Below are positions 40,858 through 48,570 of a DNA stretch of 64,000 nt, one piece after another (positions within the stretch are counted from its first letter, which is position 1; each line of letters opens with the position of its first letter). The stretch is from contig JAPFFF010000044.1 in NCBI GenBank assembly GCA_039105265.1, forward strand, positions 1,178,001-1,242,000, given 5' to 3'. The notes beneath the pieces are model-generated. The model made no database searches, had not been told where the DNA came from, and saw only the letters and a program-made list of their open reading frames with translations. This stretch comes from Tritrichomonas musculus. Taxonomy: Eukaryota > Parabasalia > Tritrichomonadida > Tritrichomonadidae. A program made the position numbers and the translations under genes.

Positions 40858-41010
40858 TTTTTATTTTATTTTAATTTTATTTCTTTTGGTGTAAATATAA
40901 TTTATTTAGTTTTAATTTGCTTCTTTTCATTCTTATATATTTATATTTTAATTTTTTTTTTCAATATATTAATTCTATTTTTATCTAAGTTATATGAATT
41001 TACTTCAATT

Positions 41011-41220
41011 GCTAATGTTTATAAAAATGGCCATGGAGTTAAACAAGATTATAATAAAGCTAAAAAATATTTTGAACTGTCAGCTAAACGAAACAATTCA
41101 CATACATCTTGTAATTTAGGAACTCTTTATTAAAATGGCCATGGAGTTAAACAAGATTATAATAAAGCTAAAAAATATTTTGAATTGTCAATTGGAGACT
41201 TTAAATATTTAATATCATAA
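41011..41220 (+). pseudogene. Sel1-repeat gene remnant
   Basis: Two Sel1 units 108 bases apart, NGHGVKQDYNKAKKYFELS each time, with an in-frame stop between them after CNLGTLY. The two units differ by about one base across the 58-base core, so the duplication is recent. There is no start codon in frame; it is a scrap of a host Sel1 gene. Confidence 0.7.
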
Positions 41221-41483
41221 TTGATAAATAAAATGCTGAAAGTTTTTTCCAATCAGTCAAATCTCAATATTATCAATATAAACAATAATGATCAAAAAGA
41301 TAATTTTGGAATTTCATCATTATCAAAAAATCATTTTTCAGAAGAAAAAATGTTCAATCAAGAAATGATGGGAAAGCAGATGTTTGATATAAAAGAAAAG
41401 CAGATCAAACTATAGAAGTGACAGTATAAATTTAAAAGAAGTAGAAAAAAACACAAGCGATGAAAGGATCTTCAAAGAAGTAG

Positions 41484-41717
41484 ATGAAATATTTGAATTC
41501 ATTATGTGAAGGAATTACCAAAATCATTCAAATTATGAATGACATCATATACACACCTCCTCATCCAATTTTATTTGGTCGAATAAACATTTCAAAAAAG
41601 AAACCGAAAAAAGAAATAAATCCAAATCAAAAGGAAATAAACAGACCATTTAATGAAGGTCTTGAACTTGAAGAATTCAAATATGAAAAACCATCATTAA
41701 AGTCTCTTAGAGATTAA
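41484..41717 (+). CDS. Short open frame of unknown status
   Basis: A 77-residue frame (MKYLNSLCEGITKIIQIMND, then IYTPPHPILFGRI, then a Lys-rich tail). Composition looks coding-like but no family is recognised, and it sits among gene scraps between a Sel1 remnant and a kinase remnant. It may be part of the same decayed cluster. Confidence 0.22.
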   Translation: MKYLNSLCEGITKIIQIMNDIIYTPPHPILFGRINISKKKPKKEINPNQKEINRPFNEGLELEEFKYEKPSLKSLRD

Positions 41718-41736
41718 AAAAGTGTTATATATATAT

Positions 41737-41843
41737 TTACTCAATGAGACTCATAATATTCTTAATCGGATAATCATTATTATTACTCCAAGAAGAACGT
41801 TCTCTGGTTTAAGATCTCTGTGCACAATACCATTTAATAATTA
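41737..41843 (-). pseudogene. Protein-kinase gene remnant (catalytic loop)
   Basis: On the minus strand, LNGIVHRDLKPENVLLG is read from about 41840 to 41787, an intact catalytic-loop motif. Downstream, in a shifted frame, comes NNNDYPIKNIMSLIE and a stop. Neither the glycine-rich loop nor a DFG motif is visible near it, so only a scrap of a kinase gene remains. Confidence 0.6.
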
Positions 41844-42264
41844 TTTAAGAGTATATTATATTATTTTAATATCAATTTGTTCATTATATTGCTTACCATA
41901 TCATTAAATACACCATATAATTCTCTAATATAAGAAGAGAAAATAGATTTTTCATGAAGTGGCTATTAATATTCAATTTTATGAAAAGATGAAAAAAAAA
42001 ATTTTATTTATGCATCATTTATCCATTCTTTTAAGAATAATGAACATTTTGATATCAAAATATTGTAACAATCATTCAAAAATTGTGAAACTACTTTTTG
42101 AAAACATTTTTTCACGAAACCTTTTCTTTCATGAACTTGAGTTTTTTGATAATCTCTTCACTAAATATTTAATCCCAGCAAATTTTACAAATAATAATAC
42201 TTAAGTAAAATTTAATTCAAATCGCCAGGCTAACCATAACTTTTTGAGAAGATTTTTCAGAACA

Positions 42265-42269
42265 TCATA
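42265..42269 (+). promoter_or_regulatory. Putative Inr TCATA for the nitroreductase gene
   Basis: TCATA with its A only 4 bases before the ATG at 42271, which would give an extremely short 5' UTR. Confidence 0.4.
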
Positions 42270-42270
42270 T

Positions 42271-43041
42271 ATGTCAACTACTCAAACGCCTCTAGGACTT
42301 TTAGAAACTTTCAAAGAGAGGCATTCATCCAAAGCATACAAAGGAAATAACTTAACCCAAGAACAAATTGATTTGATTAATCAAAGCATTACTGAAGCCA
42401 ATTCACTTCAAACTCCATTTAATTCGCAAGGCGTTGCAGTTTCATCAACAGAGCCGGGCCTTGCCCGTTTTGGCTCCATTGACAGTGAAGCCGGCTGGAT
42501 TGTTCTTAAAATACGCAAAAATGGAGGCGAAACAAAAGAAGACGCTGAAAGAAAAAGAACGATTGACGCCTCCTTCATTGCCCAGCATGTTTTAATGAAG
42601 CTGGCCTCATATCATATTAACACATCTTGGGTTGGTGGCACGTTTGACCAAGGAGCTGCAGAGAAACGTTTCCAAGGCTTCACAATTCCGGCGGTTATTT
42701 CATATGGAATTGAAAACGCCGATCCGTCGTTCCTGAGGAAGGTGTTCAGCAAAATCGGATCGAGAACATCGCGAATGCCATTCGAGCAACTCTTCTACGA
42801 CAGCGACAACAAAAGATTGATTTCTGAGAATGATTTCAACGATTCTAATAAAGGAAAAGTGCCAAACTATCCGCCTTATTTGAAGGACTTCCTCGCTGCA
42901 ATTCGATCCGGACCTTCAGCATTGAACATTCAGCCGTGGAGGTTTGTCGTATCTGAGAAAGAAGTTCATCTTTTCGATGCCAAAATGTCGAGTTACTCGC
43001 AATTTGACATTGGAATCGCACTGGCGAACCTCCACGGCTGA
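42271..43041 (+). CDS. TM1586-type nitroreductase family protein, frameshifted near its end
   Basis: A 256-residue frame from the ATG at 42271; an upstream in-frame TTG at 42244 would add a basic leader but is not a likely start. Features of the putative TM nitroreductase family include ERHSSKAYKGNNLT at the N-terminus, STEPGLARFGSIDSEAGWIV, the SYHINTSWVGGTFD segment, and RSGPSALNIQPWRF, where FMN-binding residues lie (S-x-x-N-x-Q-P-W). Such enzymes reduce nitro or quinone groups with NAD(P)H and FMN; nitroreductases are of interest in trichomonads because they activate nitroimidazoles. The frame stops after IGIALANLHG, but the family sequence continues in another frame (see next entry). This may be a pseudogene, a sequence error, or a shortened enzyme. 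Confidence 0.8.
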   Translation: MSTTQTPLGLLETFKERHSSKAYKGNNLTQEQIDLINQSITEANSLQTPFNSQGVAVSSTEPGLARFGSIDSEAGWIVLKIRKNGGETKEDAERKRTIDASFIAQHVLMKLASYHINTSWVGGTFDQGAAEKRFQGFTIPAVISYGIENADPSFLRKVFSKIGSRTSRMPFEQLFYDSDNKRLISENDFNDSNKGKVPNYPPYLKDFLAAIRSGPSALNIQPWRFVVSEKEVHLFDAKMSSYSQFDIGIALANLHG

Positions 43042-43145
43042 AAGACATTCGTGGAGGAAGCTGCACATTCGAGGTCAAAGATCCGACGCCAAGTTCTTCG
43101 CCGCTCAGTGGAACTTACATCGCTACAGCCGTTTACCAAGAGTGA
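43037..43145 (+). pseudogene. Out-of-frame C-terminal tail of the nitroreductase
   Basis: Two bases out of register with the main frame, the sequence reads LKDIRGGSCTFEVKDP, then SSSPLSGTYIATAVYQE and a stop at 43143-43145. This completes a normal-length nitroreductase of about 290 residues, with well-formed coding sequence to the end, so the break is recent or an assembly error. Confidence 0.65.
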
Positions 43146-43228
43146 AACTGAAATTTTAATTGATTATTTGAATAAAAGTATTCAAAAGTGGATTATTTAT
43201 TACAAATCTTGAGATTTGATATATCTTT

Positions 43229-43717
43229 ATCTAACCTAGACTTGTTATTTTGAGAATCGATATCAAAAACGTCACTTTTTTGCATCTGATACTCGATTAT
43301 CAGTTTACAAATCTGATATCGAGATTATCAAGATATCAGATATGAAATGTGATATAAAAATAATTGTAAACTTGATATCAATTACCGAGATCTCGAGATC
43401 TCAAACAGATTTATCTTTTTTTATAATTAGTATTTGTGATTATATTATATCTAAAAATAAATAATAGAATGTATTGATGTTTATTATAAGATTAAAATCA
43501 AAAAACAATACATCCTTTTTTTCAAATATTTGAGAATGAATTACGATCATATATTTATCAAAAAGTTTAATTGAAAAATCTTTAATCAAAAGCTAAGAAA
43601 CCAAATTCTCGATCTCTGAAATCGATCCCGAGAATCTGTGCATATTTATGTATCGATATCAAAAAGTCAATCAATTATCGATCTCGAGAATCGGAGAATA
43701 ACAAGTCTAATCTAACC
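43229..43717. mobile_element. MITE copy B with 13-bp terminal inverted repeats and 8-bp target duplication
   Basis: The element spans 43237-43709 (473 bp). It begins TAGACTTGTTATT and ends AATAACAAGTCTA, a perfect 13-bp terminal inverted repeat. The 8-base direct repeat ATCTAACC flanks it at 43229-43236 and 43710-43717, as left by hAT-type transposases. The interior is dense in GATATC and GATCTC palindromes, including GAGATCTCGAGATCTC at 43387-43402, and codes for nothing. An incomplete inverted copy lies at 11006-11403. It looks whole at both ends, which suggests a fairly young insertion mobilised in trans. Confidence 0.85.
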
Positions 43718-43888
43718 TTTTTTTAATATTTTGAAATTGACTTGATAATTAAGAAAAATTTATGATCAAAAATAACAAAATCAACATTTTCATTTTAAAA
43801 CTATGAATTTTGAAAACTTTTTCAATACTTTTTCGATTTTATTTTGTGAGAATTAATAAAATTAATTGGAATGACTTTCTTTATTTAT

Positions 43889-44341
43889 TTAATGAAATTT
43901 TGGTTCTGTTTTGGTGATTTCACATTCATTTGGAATGTCTGATTTGTATGAATTTGCTTGGGTTTGAACGCAAATGTAAATGAGAGGAACATCACCAGTA
44001 TTCTTTAGACAATGGCTTGCACCAACTCCAACACGAACAATGGATCCTTCTGAAATGTCAAATAAATGATCATCAACTTGATATTGGCCTGAACCTTGAA
44101 TGATTAAATATACTTCTTCATGTTGGTGATGAAGATGGAAGAATGGTTCTGAAACACCTGGATTTAATAATGTATATGATATTTCTGCACCAGTCATTTT
44201 GGTTGGGTTTCTTACAAATACTTTTCCATTATATTTTGACTTTCCATTATTAAAAATGAATTCATGCTTTTCTAATTCGTTCAATTTTCCGATATTTACT
44301 GCTGTATAATTGGAACCTTCGGAAATAGCTTCAATTGACAT
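43889..44341 (-). CDS. Cupin_2 domain protein
   Basis: A 150-residue single-domain cupin. Motif 1 is seen as FHLHHQHEEVYLIIQGSG with likely metal ligands H69, H71 and E75 or E76; motif 2 contains ISEGSIVRVGVGASHCLKN with H110. The length and the order resemble small bacterial cupins related to mannose-6-phosphate isomerase-type proteins, and such genes in trichomonads are often of bacterial origin. The substrate cannot be told; small cupins act as isomerases, dioxygenases or sugar-binding proteins. A TCATT element is 9 bases before the ATG. Confidence 0.85.
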   Translation of the reverse strand: MSIEAISEGSNYTAVNIGKLNELEKHEFIFNNGKSKYNGKVFVRNPTKMTGAEISYTLLNPGVSEPFFHLHHQHEEVYLIIQGSGQYQVDDHLFDISEGSIVRVGVGASHCLKNTGDVPLIYICVQTQANSYKSDIPNECEITKTEPKFH

Positions 44342-44347
44342 TTAAAA

Positions 44348-44352
44348 AATGA
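44348..44352 (-). promoter_or_regulatory. Putative Inr TCATT for the cupin gene
   Basis: On the minus strand, its A is at 44350, 9 bases before the ATG at 44341. Confidence 0.45.
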
Positions 44353-44713
44353 TTTGGTAGTTTCATTCCACTTCATCTTTTTCTCATTCATTTTACAATT
44401 TATTTTTTATTTTAAAATTGAGAAGATCGACCAATCGTGCATTAATAGAATTATCTTGATATGAAATATGTTTTTGACAAAAATATCATACTTTTTAAAA
44501 AATATACTTTACAAAGTATTTAATTTTTTAAATTATTAATGTTAAATATATACCAAAATTTATATTGTTCGAAATGGCATATAAATATTGATGTTGCTTT
44601 TATATCCATGTTAGCAACTAAATATAGAAATAAATAGTCCAAGATAAAATAGTAATCAATTTTATATATATAATAAATTATTATTAGTTATATTAATTTT
44701 TCAATATTAGGAA

Positions 44714-44784
44714 TCCGGCGTCGTTCATCGGTTAGGATACATGGTTCTCATCCATGGGAGCGGGGTTCGACTCCCCGCGCCGGA
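44714..44784 (+). tRNA. tRNA-Glu (anticodon CTC)
   Basis: A 71-base cloverleaf without an intron. The acceptor stem TCCGGCG pairs fully with CGCCGGA. The anticodon stem CATGG/CCATG encloses the loop TTCTCAT, giving CTC at 44747-44749. The T arm is GCGGGGTTCGACTCCCCGC, with a good B box. The D arm contains GTTCATCGGTTAGGATAC. A T-run from 44787 serves as RNA polymerase III terminator. CCA is not encoded, as expected in eukaryotes. Confidence 0.96.
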
Positions 44785-44964
44785 GATTTTTTTTAATTTT
44801 TTTTTTTACACGATTGTCTGATTTCAAACACGTTTTGAAGGTTTTTCAAATTTATTTATCATATTAAATTACTCGATTTATATTTATTTTATTGATTCAC
44901 TGAATTTTAAATGAGATAAAAAATATCTTTTTATCAGCTTTTTCAAAGGATATTAATATTCAAA

Positions 44965-46092
44965 ATGTTTAAGCATTTGAAACTCATTACTATTATTGTC
45001 TTTATACTTTACAATATTTGTTTATTTAAACTACTTAAATTGTATTGCCCAATTATTATAGAAATTGATACTCTAACTGAATCAAATTATTATCAACTTC
45101 ATAATCTTGGCCTTAAATGCTTAAAACAATCGAATTCCACATATGGGTATCATCATATTCCTTATCATACCAAAGATGAGCGAAACAAAGAATACCACAG
45201 AATATTAAATTTAACCATTAAAGCCCGAGAATATCCAATGCACTCTTGGCTAGGATACAATGGACCTTGGATAGAAGATGTTTGGATTTCCACTTTTTGT
45301 TGTAATAAAGACATAAGTGAATTTGGTCCCTACGTTCCACTTTTTGTTCCATGGCTAAACATTTACAAAAAATCGAAATACGGATACAAGAAAAACGCCT
45401 CTCCGTACATTCAAATATTAAAGCCCGACTTTCTTTATATAACGGTTGTACAGAGTGATTATGGAATCGAAGGCAAATATTCAATAATTAATTCTGTTCC
45501 GCCAAATTTGCTAATCATTTCACCATCCGGAAAAGGACACATTCCAGTCCTTCTTTTCATGAAAGAACAAAGCCTCGTTGATCCGCTACCAAGAAACAAC
45601 AGCGTATTGTTCATTGGCAACATTAAACGTCCAGCAAGGCGAAAAATTTTGAGAAATTTTCGAAAATTTTTGGGAACAAAAATTAAAGTGATCACTGAAA
45701 AAGTTGCAGATTGGAGAACTTTGTATAGAAGTTACGACATGATTCTCTCTCCAAGAGGCAATGCAAGAGGCTGCTTCCGCTCTTCTGAAATTTTGCAGAT
45801 GGGATTCATTCCGATTCTCGCCTTTGATGACCATCTTTGGGTCCCTTATATGAATTCGGGGCTCCCTTGGAAAGATATCGGGTTCTATTTGCTGCCTGGA
45901 GATGTGGAAGGCTTCGCTGACGTGGTGAACAAAATGACTCCAGAAAGAGTCAGATATATGAGGAGTAATGTGAGAAAATACAGAGATTCACATTTTACAA
46001 TGAATGGAACAATAAATCAGATTGGATTGTTTATGAAATATGGTTATAGACGGTCTGACTTAAGATGTGATTATTACTATTCAACAAATTGA
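44965..46092 (+). CDS. Exostosin-like (GT47 family) glycosyltransferase, type II membrane protein
   Basis: A 375-residue protein. Residues about 6-27 (LITIIVFILYNICLFKLL) form one N-terminal membrane anchor with a short cytoplasmic end, the topology of Golgi glycosyltransferases. The C-terminal half has the exostosin pattern: VLFIGNIKRPARRKILRNF, YRSYDMILSPRGNARGCFRS, then SSEILQMGFIPILAFDDHLW. In this family the R-G-x-x-x-x-x-x-R-x-x-E region binds the nucleotide sugar. It probably transfers a sugar in the Golgi to surface glycans; the donor and acceptor are not predictable. It begins 180 bases after the tRNA-Glu gene on the same strand. Confidence 0.82.
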   Translation: MFKHLKLITIIVFILYNICLFKLLKLYCPIIIEIDTLTESNYYQLHNLGLKCLKQSNSTYGYHHIPYHTKDERNKEYHRILNLTIKAREYPMHSWLGYNGPWIEDVWISTFCCNKDISEFGPYVPLFVPWLNIYKKSKYGYKKNASPYIQILKPDFLYITVVQSDYGIEGKYSIINSVPPNLLIISPSGKGHIPVLLFMKEQSLVDPLPRNNSVLFIGNIKRPARRKILRNFRKFLGTKIKVITEKVADWRTLYRSYDMILSPRGNARGCFRSSEILQMGFIPILAFDDHLWVPYMNSGLPWKDIGFYLLPGDVEGFADVVNKMTPERVRYMRSNVRKYRDSHFTMNGTINQIGLFMKYGYRRSDLRCDYYYSTN

Positions 46093-46368
46093 CATTTTAA
46101 ATTGTGTATATTTGTTAATTATTTTTTATTAAAATTACTATATTATTAAATTATTGAATATTATTCATGCTTATTGGCAAAAAATTACATAATTCATTAA
46201 GATATTTGTATTTTTATTAAAAGACTTTTTTTCTTTCAATAAATTAAAAAAACGTATTTTTTTGAGAACATTTATTTGGGGAATCGTATTTTTCTACGCC
46301 ACTTTTTGAAAACTTTTAAACTTTTTGAATACTTTTTTATACATTTTTTATTCAATTTTTGCTAAATA

Positions 46369-46467
46369 ATGCATAAATATTTAGTTCAAATGGCTTCCCG
46401 ATTCATCCAGCAATTCAAGGAGCCTGATTCGGCTTCGCGCAGCCCTGTGGTGATCACTGGTGCGTAA
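46369..46467 (+). other. GC-rich short open frame, possible exon or gene scrap
   Basis: A 32-residue frame, MHKYLVQMASRFIQQFKEPD followed by SASRSPVVITGA, lies in an unusually GC-rich patch (CCTGATTCGGCTTCGCGCAG) inside AT-rich DNA. Codon use is coding-like. The sequence GTGCGT at its end fits a loose GTNNGT 5' splice site, but no matching 3' splice motif is seen downstream. The rest of 46093-46621 shows no gene. Confidence 0.3.
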
Positions 46468-46621
46468 ACTCCTGAAAAATTATGTAAAAATAAAAAAAAT
46501 TATATCAAAAAAAGCAAATAGTTATAATTTTAAAGAAAAATTTAAATTTACGATTTTTTTGGTTAAATTTCTTAACAGAGTAAGTTAAATTTCACCTTAA
46601 GATGGCGGTTTTTAAATTTCC

Positions 46622-47509
46622 ATGAATGAAGGTAAATACATCACATGAGATATTAACAAATCAATTTATTATTATACACTCGCTGCAAATCAAAATAATC
46701 CAGATGCACAGTTTAATCTTGGATATATTTATTATGAAAGCAAATATATCACACGAGATATTAACAAAGCAATTCATTATTTTACACTCGCTGCAAATCA
46801 AAATAATCCAGATGCACAATATTGTCTTGGCCGTATTTATTATAAAGGTAAATACATCACACGAGATATTAATAAAGCAATTCATTATTTTTCACTCGCT
46901 GCAAATCAAAATGATCCTGAGGCTCAAATGAATCTTGGCTTTATGTATTATGAAGGCATGTACATCACACGAGATGTTAACAAAGCAATTATTTATTTGG
47001 AACTTGCCGTGAATCAAAATAATCCAGTAGCACAATTTATTCTTGGCACAATTTATTGTGAAGGTAAATACATCACACGAGATATCAACAAAGCAATTCA
47101 TTATTTGACGCTCTCTGCAAATCAAAATTGTTCAGATTCCCAAAGTGCTCTTGGTTTTATTTATTTTATAAGTGAATTCAAGGTACAAGATATTAACAAA
47201 TCAATTCATTATTTGACGCTCGCTGCAAATCAAAATAATCCAGATGCACAATTTAGTCTTGGACTTCTTTATTATCATGGTAATTATATCAAACAAGATA
47301 TTAAAAAAGCAATTTATTATATAACACTCGCTTCAAATCAAAATAATCCAGATGCACAACTTACAATTGGCTATTTTTACTTAAATGGCATAATTATGTC
47401 TAAAGACGTCAATAAAGCAATCTACTATTTATATCTAGCTGAACGTCAAGGAATTCATGAAGCACAGTTTTTTTTTTGGAGTTATTTATTCAAAAGGGGA
47501 ATATGTTAA
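46622..47509 (+). pseudogene. Sel1-repeat protein gene, upstream part
   Basis: About eight Sel1 units of 36 codons (108 bp), each like YITRDINKAIHYLTLAANQN followed by NPDAQFSLGLIYY. The natural start is the ATG at 46622, but the codon that is CGA in other units (ITRDI) is TGA in the first unit. An internal ATG at 46928 begins a 193-residue open frame. The frame then changes at a run of ten T (47468-47477), where one extra T separates it from the downstream part. Sel1 proteins are cytoplasmic scaffolds. Two independent faults suggest a host pseudogene, though the T-run one could be a sequence error. Confidence 0.75.
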
Positions 47510-48125
47510 ACAAGATATTGAAAAAGCAATTCATTATTATAAAGAGGCATCAAATTTTTATAGTGAATATGCTAAGAACAACCTTGCTGTGATTTATAAA
47601 AACGGTATTCATACTCAAAAAAGAATCGGAAATTCGATTGAATTACTTAGAGAATCAGTTAGATTAAATGATCCAGTATCGATGTATAATCTATCACATA
47701 TTTATTTTTATGAACTAAATGTTGGCTTTGAAGGTTATGATGAAATCATTGATCTTCTTATCAGATCATCATATCTAGACTTTTTACCATCATTTGAACT
47801 TCTTAGCATTGTCATGATCAAGAAACATCACACCATCACAAAAGAAGTGATTCAACATGAAATAGAAACGCATGAAAACATTGATCATTATAAAGCAATT
47901 GAATTAGCAACTTATATTTATTTATATATTTTGATGATGAAACTTGAATTTTCCATATATTATGAAATAGAATATGAACGATATCGAAATATTGATTACA
48001 TGTATAATTATGATTTTAAATTTATTGAGACTAGTTTATTAATGACACAAAAGAAAGAAGAAGTGATAAGAGGCGAAACAATTAATAAGGAGTTTTATGA
48101 AGGTTTTGGAATCCAAATAGATTAA
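47457..48125 (+). CDS. Sel1-repeat protein gene, downstream part in a second frame
   Basis: An open frame of 222 codons. Past the T-run it reads GVIYSKGEYVKQDIEKAIHY, the direct continuation of the upstream Sel1 array, then NLAVIYKNGIHTQKRIGNSI and a less regular C-terminal region of about 130 residues rich in Tyr, Ile and Glu. The ATG at 47457 lies before the T-run and would give only a few odd residues (MKHSFFF), so it is unlikely to be a true start. Together the two parts form one gene of about 500 codons. Confidence 0.65.
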   Translation: MKHSFFFGVIYSKGEYVKQDIEKAIHYYKEASNFYSEYAKNNLAVIYKNGIHTQKRIGNSIELLRESVRLNDPVSMYNLSHIYFYELNVGFEGYDEIIDLLIRSSYLDFLPSFELLSIVMIKKHHTITKEVIQHEIETHENIDHYKAIELATYIYLYILMMKLEFSIYYEIEYERYRNIDYMYNYDFKFIETSLLMTQKKEEVIRGETINKEFYEGFGIQID

Positions 48126-48570
48126 TGATTAACTATTTTTGAACAAACTATATTAAAGATAATTATAAATTTATTATCTTTTTTAATAAATAACAAGATT
48201 ATAAGAAATGTTGAACCATATATGGAAATTAGTGGAACACTCTATATTTTAATAAATTGAGAAAGAATATTATAAATAAATTATAAGATTCATACCGACT
48301 AATTTTGCTTTTATGGAAAAAAAAAAAATCATAATCAGTTAAAATTGTAAATTTAAACAACGGTGTCTTTTTAATTATATGATTCTATTACAATACTCCT
48401 AATGAAAAAATTATTTATATCATTTATAAAACTGATTCTAATTTTTTTTTAATGAATTTCTCATTTCAGAAAACCTAATTTTCATAATAAAAAAATATAA
48501 ATGTTTTTCTGAAATGATTGCTAAAATAATCTCATATTAAATAAAAAAATATAAATCTCAAAACTTTTAT
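48126..48570. other. AT-rich intergenic region, no gene seen
   Basis: This lies between two convergent genes (Sel1 plus strand, BspA-like minus strand). No supported feature. Confidence 0.55.

Noticed and set aside
42244-42270. A basic N-terminal leader for the nitroreductase as an organelle-targeting sequence
   Set aside because: It would need initiation at TTG; no ATG is in frame upstream.
46626-46931. A plus-strand frame starting MKVNTSHEIL
   Set aside because: It is a shifted reading of the Sel1 repeats, which are clear in the neighbouring frame.
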